A stretch of 64,000 nucleotides of DNA from Eutrophocola sp963925675 (GTDB lineage: Bacteria > Pseudomonadota > Gammaproteobacteria > Pseudomonadales > Pseudohongiellaceae), in contig CAWUSW010000034.1 of NCBI GenBank assembly GCA_963925675.1, forward strand, positions 1 through 64,000. The letters are read 5' to 3'. Positions 1 to 8,810 of the stretch are shown here, one piece after another (positions within the stretch are counted from its first letter, which is position 1; every line of letters begins with the position of its first letter). The position numbers and the translations under genes are program-made. A model generated the notes under the pieces. It was given only the letters and a program-made list of their open reading frames with translations. It ran no database searches and was not told the origin of the DNA.

Positions 1-1043
1 GTTCTGGTGGGGAATGCGACATCAGCATCATGCTCGTGAATGATGTCGATTACTTTTAACAGCACATCCTGTTTCACTTCATGAAAGTGAATCCAGTTGG
101 TGGTTTTGGTGAAGGTATAGATGAAAAAGTCCAGGCTTGAAGGAGCCAGGGAATCTAAATTGACTATCAGAGTTTGTTCGGCGTCGATTTCTTCATGCTG
201 TTGCAGCATGTCTTTAACTGCGGCAATGATCGAGCGGACTTTTCCTGAATCACAATAACGCAGGCCAAAAGTTTCTTTGATACGCCTGTTGGTCATGCGC
301 GAAGGGTTTTCTACAGCTATGGTAGTAAAGGTGGCATTCGGAATATATAAAGGTCTTTTATCAAAGGTACGTATTCTGGTTAAGCGCCAGCCAATATCTT
401 CTACAGTGCCTTCAATCTCTCGATCAGGAGAGCGCACCCAATCTCCAATTGAGAATGGGCGATCCAGATAAATCATTAGTCCGCCAAAAAAGTTGGCCAA
501 CAAATCTTTTGCCGCGAAACCTACAGCAATACCCCCTACGCCACCGAAAGCCAGCACCCCACTGATACTGATACCCAATGTTTGCAATATCACCAGGGTA
601 CCAGTGATAAGTACTGAGATACGCACCAGTCTTCCCAACACCTTGACTGTCACCTCATCGGTATCAACATTTTTCAAGGCGCGTTTATTTACAATGGATT
701 CTTCGAGATTGGCAATGAGTTTAAGGAGAAACATCATCAGCAGCAGAACAATCGCGATATGCCTGATTAGCCCGGTAAGCTGAAACAGTTCGTTGTCAGA
801 AACAGCTTCGATGACTTCAGCGGCGATAGACAAACCAATGACCCAGACAAAAAGTAGCAAGGGGCGCTTGATCGCATCGAGGAAAGTATCATCCCAGAGG
901 CTGTTGGTTAATTCGGCTTTTTGTTGAATGCGCAGGAGAACCCGGCGCAGGATGAAATTACTCAGCACTGTGGCCAGCACTATGCCAAAGACATGAATTA
1001 CCCAGTTATTTTTTTCTATCCAGTCCAGCAGTGAAGTTAACAT
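1..1043 (-). CDS. MscS-family mechanosensitive ion channel, partial (3' end off the window)
   Basis: The reverse strand from the ATG at 1043 stays open to the left edge (347 codons), so the C-terminus is missing. The visible protein begins MLTSLLDWIEKNNW and has about four hydrophobic segments (near residues 14-32, 50-70, 86-110 and 130-150). A Gly/Ala-rich pore-helix stretch follows (AFGGVGGIAVGFAAKD), then FGGLMIYLDRPFSIGDWV and a soluble beta-domain containing GTVEDIGWRLTRIRT. This pore helix and the GDWV/GTVE motifs are diagnostic of the MscS family, whose members release solutes through the inner membrane on hypo-osmotic shock. The extra N-terminal helices resemble the YnaI/YbdG type rather than minimal MscS; that subtype is inference. 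It lies downstream of topA on the same strand. Confidence 0.93.
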   Translation of the reverse strand, partial: MLTSLLDWIEKNNWVIHVFGIVLATVLSNFILRRVLLRIQQKAELTNSLWDDTFLDAIKRPLLLFVWVIGLSIAAEVIEAVSDNELFQLTGLIRHIAIVLLLMMFLLKLIANLEESIVNKRALKNVDTDEVTVKVLGRLVRISVLITGTLVILQTLGISISGVLAFGGVGGIAVGFAAKDLLANFFGGLMIYLDRPFSIGDWVRSPDREIEGTVEDIGWRLTRIRTFDKRPLYIPNATFTTIAVENPSRMTNRRIKETFGLRYCDSGKVRSIIAAVKDMLQQHEEIDAEQTLIVNLDSLAPSSLDFFIYTFTKTTNWIHFHEVKQDVLLKVIDIIHEHDADVAFPTR

Positions 1044-1110
1044 GGTCTTCTGGTGTCAGTAGTTTCTTGATTAGCGGAAAATTCTGATTAACAATTATTT
1101 GGTAGTTCGC

Positions 1111-3777
1111 TCAATGATTGATAGTCGCGGGAGTCCCTTCTCCATCCAAAACCCAGTTGCCCTTACGATAATACATTTTCCAGCCGGTGGGTTTCTTGTC
1201 TATTTCACTTTGTACAAACTGTTCCTTGCTTTTACGGCTGAATTTCACCACGGTCTTGTTGCCATCTGGATCTTCCGTCGGTGCCTTCATCAGGAAAGCA
1301 TACTTGGAATCAATTTCATTCTTATGGGGAAGCAGCTCAGCTACCAAGGGGGCACGTGTCTCTCTGTTTTTTGGAAATTGACTTGCGGCGAGGAAGAGTC
1401 CGGCAGCGCCATCTCTGAGGATATAGGTATCTTCAACTTTCTCACATTCAAGCTCGGGCATCGGCACCGGATCCATTTTCGGAGGAGCAGCCTCACCATT
1501 ACGCAGGAGCTTGCGCGTATTTTTGCAATCTTCTGACATGCAGCCAAAATATTTTCCGAAGCGGCCATTTTTCAGTTGCATCTCGGCGCCGCACTTGTCG
1601 CATTCCAGGGTTGGTCCTTCATAGCCTTTCAGCTTGAATTTGCCCGCTTCTACTTCAAAGCCTGAACAACCCGGATTATTGCCACAAACATGCAGCTTGC
1701 GATCTTCATCAATCAGGTAGGAATCCATGGCGGTATCGCAAATTTTGCAACGATGCTTATCCATCAACAGCCTGGATTCAGCCTCATCATCGGCATCAAC
1801 ACTGATCGCTTCATCACCAGCAGTGAGATTCAGCGTGGTTTTGCAGCGCTCTTTTGGCGGCAGGTTGTATCCGGAACAGCCGAGGAAAACACCGGTTGCA
1901 CCAGTACGGATCTGCATATTGCGTTCACAGGTCGGACATTTGATATCAGTTTCAGTGGGATTGTTTTCCCGCATTCCGTCTTCTTCTGACTGGGCCTGCT
2001 GCAACTGACGGGTGAAATCAACGTAAAAGGTATTGAGCACGTCCAGCCAGGGTTTCTTGCCCTTGGCTATATCATCAAGGTTACCTTCCATACGGGCAGT
2101 AAATTCATAATCCATCAGATCGGTAAAGTTTTCCACCAGACGGTCGGTCACAATATCGCCCATCTTCTGAGCATAAAAGCGACGGTTTTCCAGCTTCACA
2201 TAACCGCGATCCTGAATAGTAGAAATAATAGACGCGTAGGTAGATGGCCGACCAATACTGCGTTTTTCCAGTTCCTTGACCAGGCTTGCTTCGTTGTAAC
2301 GTGGTGGCGGTTTGGTGAAATGCTGTATGGGGTCGAGATCACGCAGATTCAGGCTCTCGCCTATTTTCAAATCAGGTAGCTCAACATCACCATCCTTGTT
2401 TGCCGATAACACACGAGTGTAGCCGTCAAATTCCATAATGCGACCTTTAATACGCATTTCATAATCAGCTGCAGTGACTTTTAATGTACTGCTTTTATAA
2501 CGCGCTGGCGTCATCTGACAGGCAACAAATTGCTGCCATATCAGGTTATAGAGACGTACCGCATCACGGTCCAGCGCATCCATGCGAGATGAATTTTCCA
2601 GCACTTTGACATCTGATGGTCTGATTGCCTCATGGGCTTCCTGAGCCCCTTCGCGACTGCTATAGCGAATCGGGTCTGCGGGCAGATACTTTTCACCAAA
2701 ATTGTCCTGAATGTAATCGCGCGCCATGGCCAAAGCATCATTACTCAGGGCTTTGGAATCAGTACGCATATAGGTGATAAAACCTGCCTCATACAGGCGC
2801 TGAGCCATTGTCATGGTTTTTTTGACGCTAAAACCCAGTCGGGTAGAAGCTGCCTGTTGCAAGGTCGAGGTAATAAAAGGGGCGCGTGGTTTAGATGAAG
2901 TAGGTTTGTCTTCTCTGTCACTGACATTAAAACTGGCTGGCTGGAGTGCAGCTATGGCGTTTTGTGTCTGTTCTTCTGTCTTGGGTTTGAAGTCACCATC
3001 CTTATATTTCAACACTTCAAAGTGCAGGGGCTCAACATCCTCATTGGCCTGCATATTTGCGGAGAGTAAATTGGCATAAAGTTCCCAGTACTCTTCCGGC
3101 ACAAAGGCGCGAATTTCTTTTTCTCGCTCTACCAGCAAACGCACTGCAACAGACTGAACACGACCCGCTGACAAGCCTCTGGCGACTTTTGCCCACAATA
3201 GTGGAGATACCATGAAGCCCACAACCCTGTCGAGGAAACGGCGTGCCTGTTGCGCCTCAACATGTTTCATATCGACTTCACCAGGCTTAGCAAAAGCAGC
3301 TTGAATGGCTTTTTTGGTAATTTCGTTAAATACAACGCGCTTATAACGGGAATCATCACCGCCAATGGCTTCGCGCAGATGCCAGGCAATGGCTTCACCT
3401 TCCCTATCAAGGTCAGTCGCGAGATAAATAGTATCGGCGTCTTTGGCGAATTTTTTCAGGTCACTGACGACCTTTTCCTTGCCTGGGAGAATTTTGTAAT
3501 TGGCCTTCCAGTTGTGTTCAGGATCAATGCCCATACGGGCGATGAGCTGGGTTTTAGCTTTTTTGGCTTTATGGATCTTCTTCTTTTCAGGATCCATTTT
3601 ACGGGTTTCGGCAGCTGCCTTGGCCCTGGCTTTGGGGTCGACTGGAGCGCTGGATCCGCTGGTAGGCAGGTCACGAATATGACCAACAGATGACTTTACT
3701 ATGAAGTCATTGCCGAGGTATTTGTTAATTGTTTTGGCCTTTGCAGGTGACTCAACAATAACCAGTGATTTACCCAT
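1111..3777 (-). CDS. topA: DNA topoisomerase I
   Basis: This 888-residue protein is a full-length type IA topoisomerase, which relaxes negative supercoils through a transient 5'-phosphotyrosine break. The Toprim domain opens with SLVIVESPAKAKTINKYLG and carries the acidic motif TDLDREGEA at residues 121-129. The catalytic tyrosine is Y336 in GFITYMRTDS. The C-terminal third holds three four-cysteine zinc-ribbon modules (starting CPTCERNM, CKICDTAM and CDKCGAEM), as in the E. coli enzyme, followed by a basic tail. The ATG at 3777 gives the conserved MGKSLVIVESPAKA N-terminus. The gene has its own upstream gap of 288 bp with a candidate promoter. Identity is certain from the motifs and length. 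Confidence 0.98.
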   Translation of the reverse strand: MGKSLVIVESPAKAKTINKYLGNDFIVKSSVGHIRDLPTSGSSAPVDPKARAKAAAETRKMDPEKKKIHKAKKAKTQLIARMGIDPEHNWKANYKILPGKEKVVSDLKKFAKDADTIYLATDLDREGEAIAWHLREAIGGDDSRYKRVVFNEITKKAIQAAFAKPGEVDMKHVEAQQARRFLDRVVGFMVSPLLWAKVARGLSAGRVQSVAVRLLVEREKEIRAFVPEEYWELYANLLSANMQANEDVEPLHFEVLKYKDGDFKPKTEEQTQNAIAALQPASFNVSDREDKPTSSKPRAPFITSTLQQAASTRLGFSVKKTMTMAQRLYEAGFITYMRTDSKALSNDALAMARDYIQDNFGEKYLPADPIRYSSREGAQEAHEAIRPSDVKVLENSSRMDALDRDAVRLYNLIWQQFVACQMTPARYKSSTLKVTAADYEMRIKGRIMEFDGYTRVLSANKDGDVELPDLKIGESLNLRDLDPIQHFTKPPPRYNEASLVKELEKRSIGRPSTYASIISTIQDRGYVKLENRRFYAQKMGDIVTDRLVENFTDLMDYEFTARMEGNLDDIAKGKKPWLDVLNTFYVDFTRQLQQAQSEEDGMRENNPTETDIKCPTCERNMQIRTGATGVFLGCSGYNLPPKERCKTTLNLTAGDEAISVDADDEAESRLLMDKHRCKICDTAMDSYLIDEDRKLHVCGNNPGCSGFEVEAGKFKLKGYEGPTLECDKCGAEMQLKNGRFGKYFGCMSEDCKNTRKLLRNGEAAPPKMDPVPMPELECEKVEDTYILRDGAAGLFLAASQFPKNRETRAPLVAELLPHKNEIDSKYAFLMKAPTEDPDGNKTVVKFSRKSKEQFVQSEIDKKPTGWKMYYRKGNWVLDGEGTPATINH

Positions 3778-3851
3778 TTAAATTTCGTATCCCGTTTTTT
3801 TGCAGAAAATTTAGGTCACTTTTGTAATATCTGGCGACCAAAACAGGCGCC

Positions 3852-3881
3852 ATAATTAATGACAAGCCCCGTGTTGGTCAA
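3852..3881 (-). promoter_or_regulatory. Candidate sigma-70 promoter for topA
   Basis: On the reverse strand TTGACC (3881-3876) is followed after 18 bp by AATTAT (3857-3852), about 75 bp before the topA start. The -35 is good and the -10 only fair. The rest of the 3778-4065 gap holds no gene; it contains a GC-rich hairpin (GCCCG at 3991-3995 with CGGGC at 4003-4007) lacking a U-tract. Confidence 0.4.
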
Positions 3882-4065
3882 GAGTTCTGTTTAATTATTT
3901 TTATAAATTGATCATGCAGGCATATTTCTATAAAGAAACATGCTGTAAATACAGGCATTTTTGAGCAGAAAAAAGTTTTCATTGCCCACAGCCCGAAAAA
4001 GGCGGGCATTAAACCACCGGTTTTGGGAAAAGAAAAGAGAAAATTTTGGGGCCTTCAGAAATCTT

Positions 4066-5109
4066 TTACAAGGGGACTTCCATAGTCCAGCCGAAATTAT
4101 CTTCCCTTTCGCCATTTTGAATCTGGCATAAGAGATCATATAACTGCTGCATTACGGGACCTACTTCTTCACCATTGCCATAGAAACTGTGCCAGGCATT
4201 ATCAAACCAGATCTTCCCTACAGGAGACAGCACTGCTGCGGTGCCACAGGCTGCCACTTCAACAAAGGTGTCCAGTTCGCCGCGCAGATCAATAGCACGT
4301 TCCTCGGTTTCCATGCCAAGATCGACCCTGGCAATATCCATGATTGAGCGTCGCGTTATGCTTGGCAATATAGCCGCCGATTTGGGAGTGATCAGTTTAT
4401 TCTCGGTGGTACAGATGATGATATTCGCTGATCCTGCTTCTTCTATATATCGTCTTTCACCAGCATCAAGATAAAGTGCTTCGTTGGCACCGAGTTCCTG
4501 CGCCTTGCGTGTTGCATACAGGCCGCCTGGGTAATTTGCACCCGCCTTCACATCGCCGGTACCATGAGGTGCTGCACGGTCAAAGTCAGACACTGCCAGC
4601 TTGATGGCTGAAAGACCACCGCTCTTGTAATAAGGGCCTACCGGGGAAACCATGACGCGGAATTCATATTGCTTGGCTGGACGTAATCCCATGTTCTCCC
4701 CAATACCGATCAACAGGGGACGGATATACAGGGAAGCACCACTGCCATAAGGTGGAATCCAGGATAAATTGGCACGTACTGCTTCTTTTACACCATGCAG
4801 AAATAATTCATTGGGCACTTGGGGCATCGACAGGCGATCAGCGGTATTCTGCATACGCTCGCAATTAAGCTCCGGACGAAACAACAATACCCTTCCATCT
4901 TCAGCTGTTTGCGCTTTCATGCCCTCAAAACACTGCTGGGCATAATGCAAGGCAGGCGATCCTTCATGGATATGAATAATCTCGTCAGTACTCAGCTCGC
5001 CTTCAGTCCATTGCCCATTTTCATAGCGAGCGCTGAAGCGGTAGTCCGTCTTGGTATATTCAAAGCCAAGGCTTTTCCAGTCTATTGCCTGTTTCTGTTG
5101 TGCGGTCAT
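4066..5109 (-). CDS. ilvE: Branched-chain amino acid aminotransferase
   Basis: This is a fold-type IV PLP aminotransferase that makes leucine, isoleucine and valine from their 2-oxo acids with glutamate. From the ATG at 5109 the protein has 347 residues beginning MTAQQKQAIDWKSLGF. K188 in GTGDVKAGANYPGG is the expected PLP lysine, and the later YIEEAGSANI and PSITRRSI segments are typical of the class II BCAT group. The frame stays open to 5235, but the extra 42 residues are encoded by promoter and repeat DNA (a TATAAT lies at 5152-5147 inside them), so the shorter start is preferred. leuC/leuD at 35-37 kb act in the same amino-acid family but are not linked to it. Confidence 0.96.
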   Translation of the reverse strand: MTAQQKQAIDWKSLGFEYTKTDYRFSARYENGQWTEGELSTDEIIHIHEGSPALHYAQQCFEGMKAQTAEDGRVLLFRPELNCERMQNTADRLSMPQVPNELFLHGVKEAVRANLSWIPPYGSGASLYIRPLLIGIGENMGLRPAKQYEFRVMVSPVGPYYKSGGLSAIKLAVSDFDRAAPHGTGDVKAGANYPGGLYATRKAQELGANEALYLDAGERRYIEEAGSANIIICTTENKLITPKSAAILPSITRRSIMDIARVDLGMETEERAIDLRGELDTFVEVAACGTAAVLSPVGKIWFDNAWHSFYGNGEEVGPVMQQLYDLLCQIQNGEREDNFGWTMEVPL

Positions 5110-5146
5110 GTTATTACGAGAAATTATCCAGCCCAAAAAAGCGCGT

Positions 5147-5152
5147 ATTATA
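5147..5152 (-). promoter_or_regulatory. Candidate -10 element for ilvE
   Basis: A perfect TATAAT on the reverse strand sits in the context GTTATAATACGC about 38 bp before the preferred ilvE ATG. No convincing -35 was found. Its position supports the start at 5109 over the longer open frame. A very similar GTTATAATGCGC occurs before aroC. Confidence 0.45.
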
Positions 5153-5206
5153 ACGGGCAATGATAGTTTTCTCTCATGTTTTTTCCGGCTTTGCAGGAAA
5201 AAAAAT

Positions 5207-5346
5207 AGTCCCAAGTTACAAGTCTCAAGTCGCAAGGAAACCTGCTAATTACTAACTTGTGACTTTTGTTCCAGAGTAAAAATGAAAATTCCGACCGAGC
5301 AGGCAACTTTAAACGCTTTGGGACTTGTGACTTGGGACTTGTGACT
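5207..5346. repeat. Inverted pair of 7-bp-period tandem arrays (about 140 bp element)
   Basis: The left arm (5207-5234) is four heptamers: AGTCCCA, AGTTACA, AGTCTCA, AGTCGCA. The right arm (5319-5346) is four heptamers: TGGGACT, TGTGACT, TGGGACT, TGTGACT. The right-arm units are reverse complements of the left-arm type, so the arms form an imperfect inverted repeat around about 84 bp of spacer. The spacer contains AACTTGTGACTT (5254-5265), which recurs at 54490-54501. It lies between the divergent ilvE and tatD genes. No coding role is seen. Confidence 0.85.
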
Positions 5347-5387
5347 AGTAATATACAGACGTTCCTAAACTGTCACTTATCCCACCT

Positions 5388-6191
5388 ATGCCCAGTAAGA
5401 ATTCTTATCCGCTGATAGACATCGGCGCCAACCTGGGCCATGACAGTTTCAGTGCAGATCTTGAACAGATCATCGATGAAGCCACGCAGGCAGGCATTGA
5501 ACATATTATGGTGACCGGCACCTCACTTGAGGGGAGCCATGCTGCATTAGCGGTGGCCGAAAAATATACTGAATTTTGCTCCAGTACTGCCGGGGTTCAT
5601 CCGCACGAAGCGGAAAATTATGACGATCAGACGGCTATTGCCCTGCGTGAGCTTGCTACCCATTCCAGGGTAAAAGCAATGGGCGAAACAGGACTGGATT
5701 ATTTTCGGGATTACTCACCTCGCGATGTCCAGCAAAGGGCTCTTGAAGGACAGTTACAGCTGGCTGCAGATCTGCACATGCCGGTGTTCCTGCACCAGCG
5801 GGAAGGCCATGAAGATTTTATCCGCCTGTTACGTGAATACCGCAATGCCCTGCCCCGTGCAGTAGTTCATTGCTTTACCGGGACAGAAAGTGAACTCAGG
5901 GACTATCTTGAGCTGGATATGTACATCGGAGTAACAGGCTGGATTTGTGATGAGCGCCGGGGTCATCATCTACACGAGTTTATCCACCTGATCCCTGAAA
6001 ACAGACTTATGCTGGAAACGGATGCCCCCTACCTTCTTCCCCGGACCATTCAACCAAAACCAAAATCGCGAAGAAATGTGCCTGCCAATCTTGTTTATGT
6101 TTTGGCAAAAGTAGCCGAATGTTTGGGTAAAACAGAAAAAAATGTAGCAGAAAAGACAAGTCGGAACGCTAGGGATTTTTTCGTTCTGTAA
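5388..6191 (+). CDS. tatD: TatD-family metal-dependent deoxyribonuclease
   Basis: The 267-residue protein matches E. coli TatD along its length. It has the N-terminal PLIDIGANLGHDSF, STAGVHPHEAENY with H71 and H73, GETGLDYFRDYSP with E100, VFLHQREGHEDF with H136, VVHCFTGTE with H161, and MLETDAPYLLPR with D212. These are the metal ligands of the TIM-barrel amidohydrolase fold; TatD acts as a cytoplasmic Mg-dependent 3'-5' exonuclease in DNA repair and fragmentation. As in E. coli TatD, the N-terminal HxH of the paralogue YcfH is replaced by DIGANL. The ATG at 5388 lacks a strong Shine-Dalgarno sequence. The next gene starts 23 bp after the stop, suggesting co-transcription. Confidence 0.95.
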   Translation: MPSKNSYPLIDIGANLGHDSFSADLEQIIDEATQAGIEHIMVTGTSLEGSHAALAVAEKYTEFCSSTAGVHPHEAENYDDQTAIALRELATHSRVKAMGETGLDYFRDYSPRDVQQRALEGQLQLAADLHMPVFLHQREGHEDFIRLLREYRNALPRAVVHCFTGTESELRDYLELDMYIGVTGWICDERRGHHLHEFIHLIPENRLMLETDAPYLLPRTIQPKPKSRRNVPANLVYVLAKVAECLGKTEKNVAEKTSRNARDFFVL

Positions 6192-6214
6192 ACTCTGCTA
6201 TATTCACGGAAATT

Positions 6215-7230
6215 ATGAATAAACGAGATTTTTTGCAGCATTACTGGCCGGTGGGGGTATCTCCTTCCTGAGTTCGCGCCTCTATAACCAGTATAAAAAT
6301 AATCAGTTTTCATTCTCCGACCTGCCTGGCCTTGATCAATTTAACCCTGCCATCCCGGATTCCACCCCTGTGGAGGAACTGATTGCGGAAAATATGCCCA
6401 CTGCCAATTCGCCTGCCATCATCGTGGCGCCAGAAAATGATTTACAGGAAGGCTTCAAACATTCCGAACGCAGTCTCAGTGGCGCTGAGCTGGACAACCT
6501 GCAGGAAGACGAAGTGAGTTTTTATCTGGAGAAAATCCGCAATTTCGATGGCGATTTTCCCGGTGATATATATTTAAGTGAAATTAATCAGCTGCTGTTA
6601 TCTCCCACCATTGATCGGCTGGAACGTGTGCAGCGTTTTATCGGGCATGGTAACTTCAATCTGATTGGCATTGATGAAATGCTGTACTTCGCACGAAATT
6701 ACGATGAAATCGGTGAATTTGACCCTGCGGAACTGGCTTTTCTGGAAGAAGTCTTTTTTAACGATGCTACTGACTATGGTTTCTTTGGTGAAAAGGTCAA
6801 TCCGGATATGACCCATCGCATTTCTCAGTCAGAAGTTGAAAAAATTGATGGTAGCGGCCATTTCCTTCTCAAAGGTGAATCACTCAATCAATACAATCTG
6901 ATCCACAAAGATGTTGGTACTGAATTACTACTGACCTCTGGTATTCGCAATGTGGTCAAGCAAATGCACCTGTTCTTATCAAAAACCCGTCAGTCAATGG
7001 GCAACCTGTCCAAGGCTTCCCGTTCTCTGGCGCCTCCTGGCTACTCTTTCCATGGCATAGGTGATTTTGATGTCGGCAAGATCGGTCTTGGTGAAGCCAA
7101 CTTCACCAGTGATTTTTCCAACACAGAAGAATTTAAGCGATTGATTACCCTGGGTTATGTGGATATTCGCTATACCGACACCAATCGTTATGGGGTCCGT
7201 TACGAACCCTGGCATATCAAGATTATTTAA
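6215..7230 (+). CDS. M15-family D-Ala-D-Ala carboxypeptidase/endopeptidase-like protein, export signal in a shifted frame
   Basis: The body, open in one frame to the stop at 7228-7230, carries the M15 zinc-peptidase motifs. SFHGIGDFD supplies a His at 7051-7053 and an Asp at 7069-7071, and YEPWHIKI supplies a His at 7213-7215. That predicts cleavage of peptidoglycan cross-links. In this frame there is no upstream ATG before a stop at 6220; the first usual start is GTG at 6370, which would omit any export signal. Just upstream, ATG at 6215 (GGA 4-7 bp before it) reads MNKRDFL in another frame, while the body frame continues ALLAGGGISFLSSRLY. Joined by a -1 shift these make a Tat-like signal peptide. 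The junction has the heptamer T TTT TTG in frame at 6229-6235. It may be programmed frameshifting, polymerase slippage, a real mutation, or a base error in the T6 run. Confidence 0.75.
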
Positions 7231-7242
7231 AGCCTCTCGCGC

Positions 7243-7524
7243 TCATTTCTGATTGAGTCTGGCAAACTCCAGAAATTGCTCCTCGCTAAAAGGCCATCCC
7301 AGTTCTTCCTTTCCCTCTGCAAATTTAAGTACCGGTATACGAATACCATAACGCGCCATTAATGACTCGGATTCACTGATATCGACTTCTTCAAGGTTAA
7401 TTGCCAACGAATTCAGCTGCGGCGCAATCAGGGCAAGGGCTGTTTCACAAAGATGGCAAGCAGAGGTGGAATACAGGATCAGAATTCTGGTCGTGATATT
7501 GTCAGTACTATTAATAACCGTCAT
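7243..7524 (-). CDS. Glutaredoxin-like (DUF836) thiol protein
   Basis: This 93-residue protein has one thioredoxin-fold domain. ILILYSTSACHLCETALAL places a CxxC (CHLC) after the first strand, and YGIRIPVL supplies the cis-proline before strand 3, as in the DUF836/glutaredoxin-like family. The middle LEEVDISESESLMARYG resembles other members of that family. No signal peptide is visible, so it should be cytoplasmic. It is convergent with the M15 peptidase (12 bp gap). Substrate unknown; redox function is inferred from the CxxC and the cis-Pro loop. Confidence 0.85.
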   Translation of the reverse strand: MTVINSTDNITTRILILYSTSACHLCETALALIAPQLNSLAINLEEVDISESESLMARYGIRIPVLKFAEGKEELGWPFSEEQFLEFARLNQK

Positions 7525-7811
7525 CCTGTTGGTTTTCCTTCAATTTTTCACATTTTAAGGGGATAGATCCAGCCTGGAAGCGGTCACACTATATAGCTTG
7601 AGTCATTCCCTCTCAAGGCTGTTTGAAATCTGTGCTTTCTAATATTTTCAATGCGTACGGATTCACTATAGAATCGATCTTTTTCCGGGCGCCATGCGCT
7701 CTTAGCTCAGCCATAATAAGGCTCAAGCGATATACGAAGATGTCGGCCGACAATGTTGTTAAGGCCCTGCAGAAATTAATGAAGTAAAATAAGAAGTAAG
7801 AGACTTTATCC

Positions 7812-8771
7812 ATGACGCAATTCGAAGTAATTACCACACTCAAAAACTGGATGTCCCAGCATATTATTGGCCAGGAAAAACTAATAGATCGCCTGTTGAT
7901 AGCCTTGCTCGCTGACGGTCACTTACTGGTCGAAGGAGCACCGGGACTGGCCAAAACCAAGGCTATCAAAAACCTTTCAGAAGCTATCGAAGGTGACTTT
8001 CACCGCATCCAGTTCACGCCTGACTTGCTACCCAGCGATATCACCGGCACTGAAATCTACCGTCCTGAAGATGGTAGCTTTCGTTTCCAGCAGGGCCCAA
8101 TTTTTCACAATCTGGTCCTGGCTGATGAAATAAACCGTGCCCCGGCGAAAGTCCAGTCTGCCTTGCTGGAAGCAATGGGTGAGCATCAGGTCAGTGTTGG
8201 CAGAGAAACCTTCAAGTTGCCCAAATTATTTCTGGTAATGGCTACCCAAAACCCTATTGAGCAGGAAGGCACCTATCCTTTGCCGGAAGCTCAGCTCGAC
8301 CGTTTTCTGATGCATGTGACGGTGGGCTACCCCGATACTGATTCAGAACGAAAAATTCTTAACCTGGTCAGAAATGAAGCGAAAAATATTGATATGGATC
8401 CACCCAGCGTGGTGGCTCAGGAAGCACTGTTCCAGGCGCGCCAGGAAGTGCTGAACATCCATATGGCTGATGCCGTCGAAGAATATATTCTGCAGCTGGT
8501 TATGGCGACACGAAATCCAGGACCGTATTCTGAAGATCTGGAAAAGTGGATAGATTTTGGAGCCAGCCCACGTGGCACGATATCTCTTGATCTTTGCTCA
8601 CGTGCTCACGCCTGGCTGAAGGGAAAAGACTTTGTCAGTCCGGAAGATATTCATGAAGTATTTCATGATGTACTGCGTCATCGCGTGCTATTAAGCTTTG
8701 AAGCTGAAGCTGCCGGTGTCGATGCCGACACAGTGCTGGATAAAATTCTGGAACTGGTTCCTTCTGCCTGA
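7812..8771 (+). CDS. MoxR-family AAA+ ATPase (Bat operon)
   Basis: The 319-residue protein is a MoxR AAA+ ATPase, a chaperone-like family that usually acts with VWA-domain proteins. Walker A is EGAPGLAKT (residues 41-49), Walker B is LVLADEIN (101-108), sensor 1 lies in ATQNPIEQEGTYPLPEAQLDRF, and the lid domain ends with GASPRGTISLDLCSRAHAWL. It starts a six-gene operon with DUF58, DUF4381, two VWA proteins and BatD, the standard partner set. The 287-bp gap upstream (7525-7811) contains no convincing gene and presumably holds the promoter. A second MoxR lies at 20982-21968. Confidence 0.96.
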   Translation: MTQFEVITTLKNWMSQHIIGQEKLIDRLLIALLADGHLLVEGAPGLAKTKAIKNLSEAIEGDFHRIQFTPDLLPSDITGTEIYRPEDGSFRFQQGPIFHNLVLADEINRAPAKVQSALLEAMGEHQVSVGRETFKLPKLFLVMATQNPIEQEGTYPLPEAQLDRFLMHVTVGYPDTDSERKILNLVRNEAKNIDMDPPSVVAQEALFQARQEVLNIHMADAVEEYILQLVMATRNPGPYSEDLEKWIDFGASPRGTISLDLCSRAHAWLKGKDFVSPEDIHEVFHDVLRHRVLLSFEAEAAGVDADTVLDKILELVPSA

Positions 8772-8810
8772 CACTGAATTACTCCAGAACAGCAATAACA
8801 GGAATCCACG

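Noticed and set aside
3991..4007. Intrinsic terminator between ilvE and topA
   Set aside because: GCCCG/CGGGC hairpin exists but has no U-tract on either strand.
5110..5235. 42-residue N-terminal extension of IlvE
   Set aside because: It would be translated from DNA holding a TATAAT and a repeat array; the internal ATG gives the normal family length.
7632..7787. GTG-started 51-codon plus-strand ORF just before moxR, ending VVKALQKLMK
   Set aside because: No ribosome-binding site or recognised family; composition is not clearly coding. It could be a leader peptide but nothing supports that.
7613..7843. 76-codon reverse-strand ORF across the moxR start
   Set aside because: Overlaps the well-supported moxR start by 32 bp, has no recognisable domain or ribosome-binding site, and lies over the probable promoter region.
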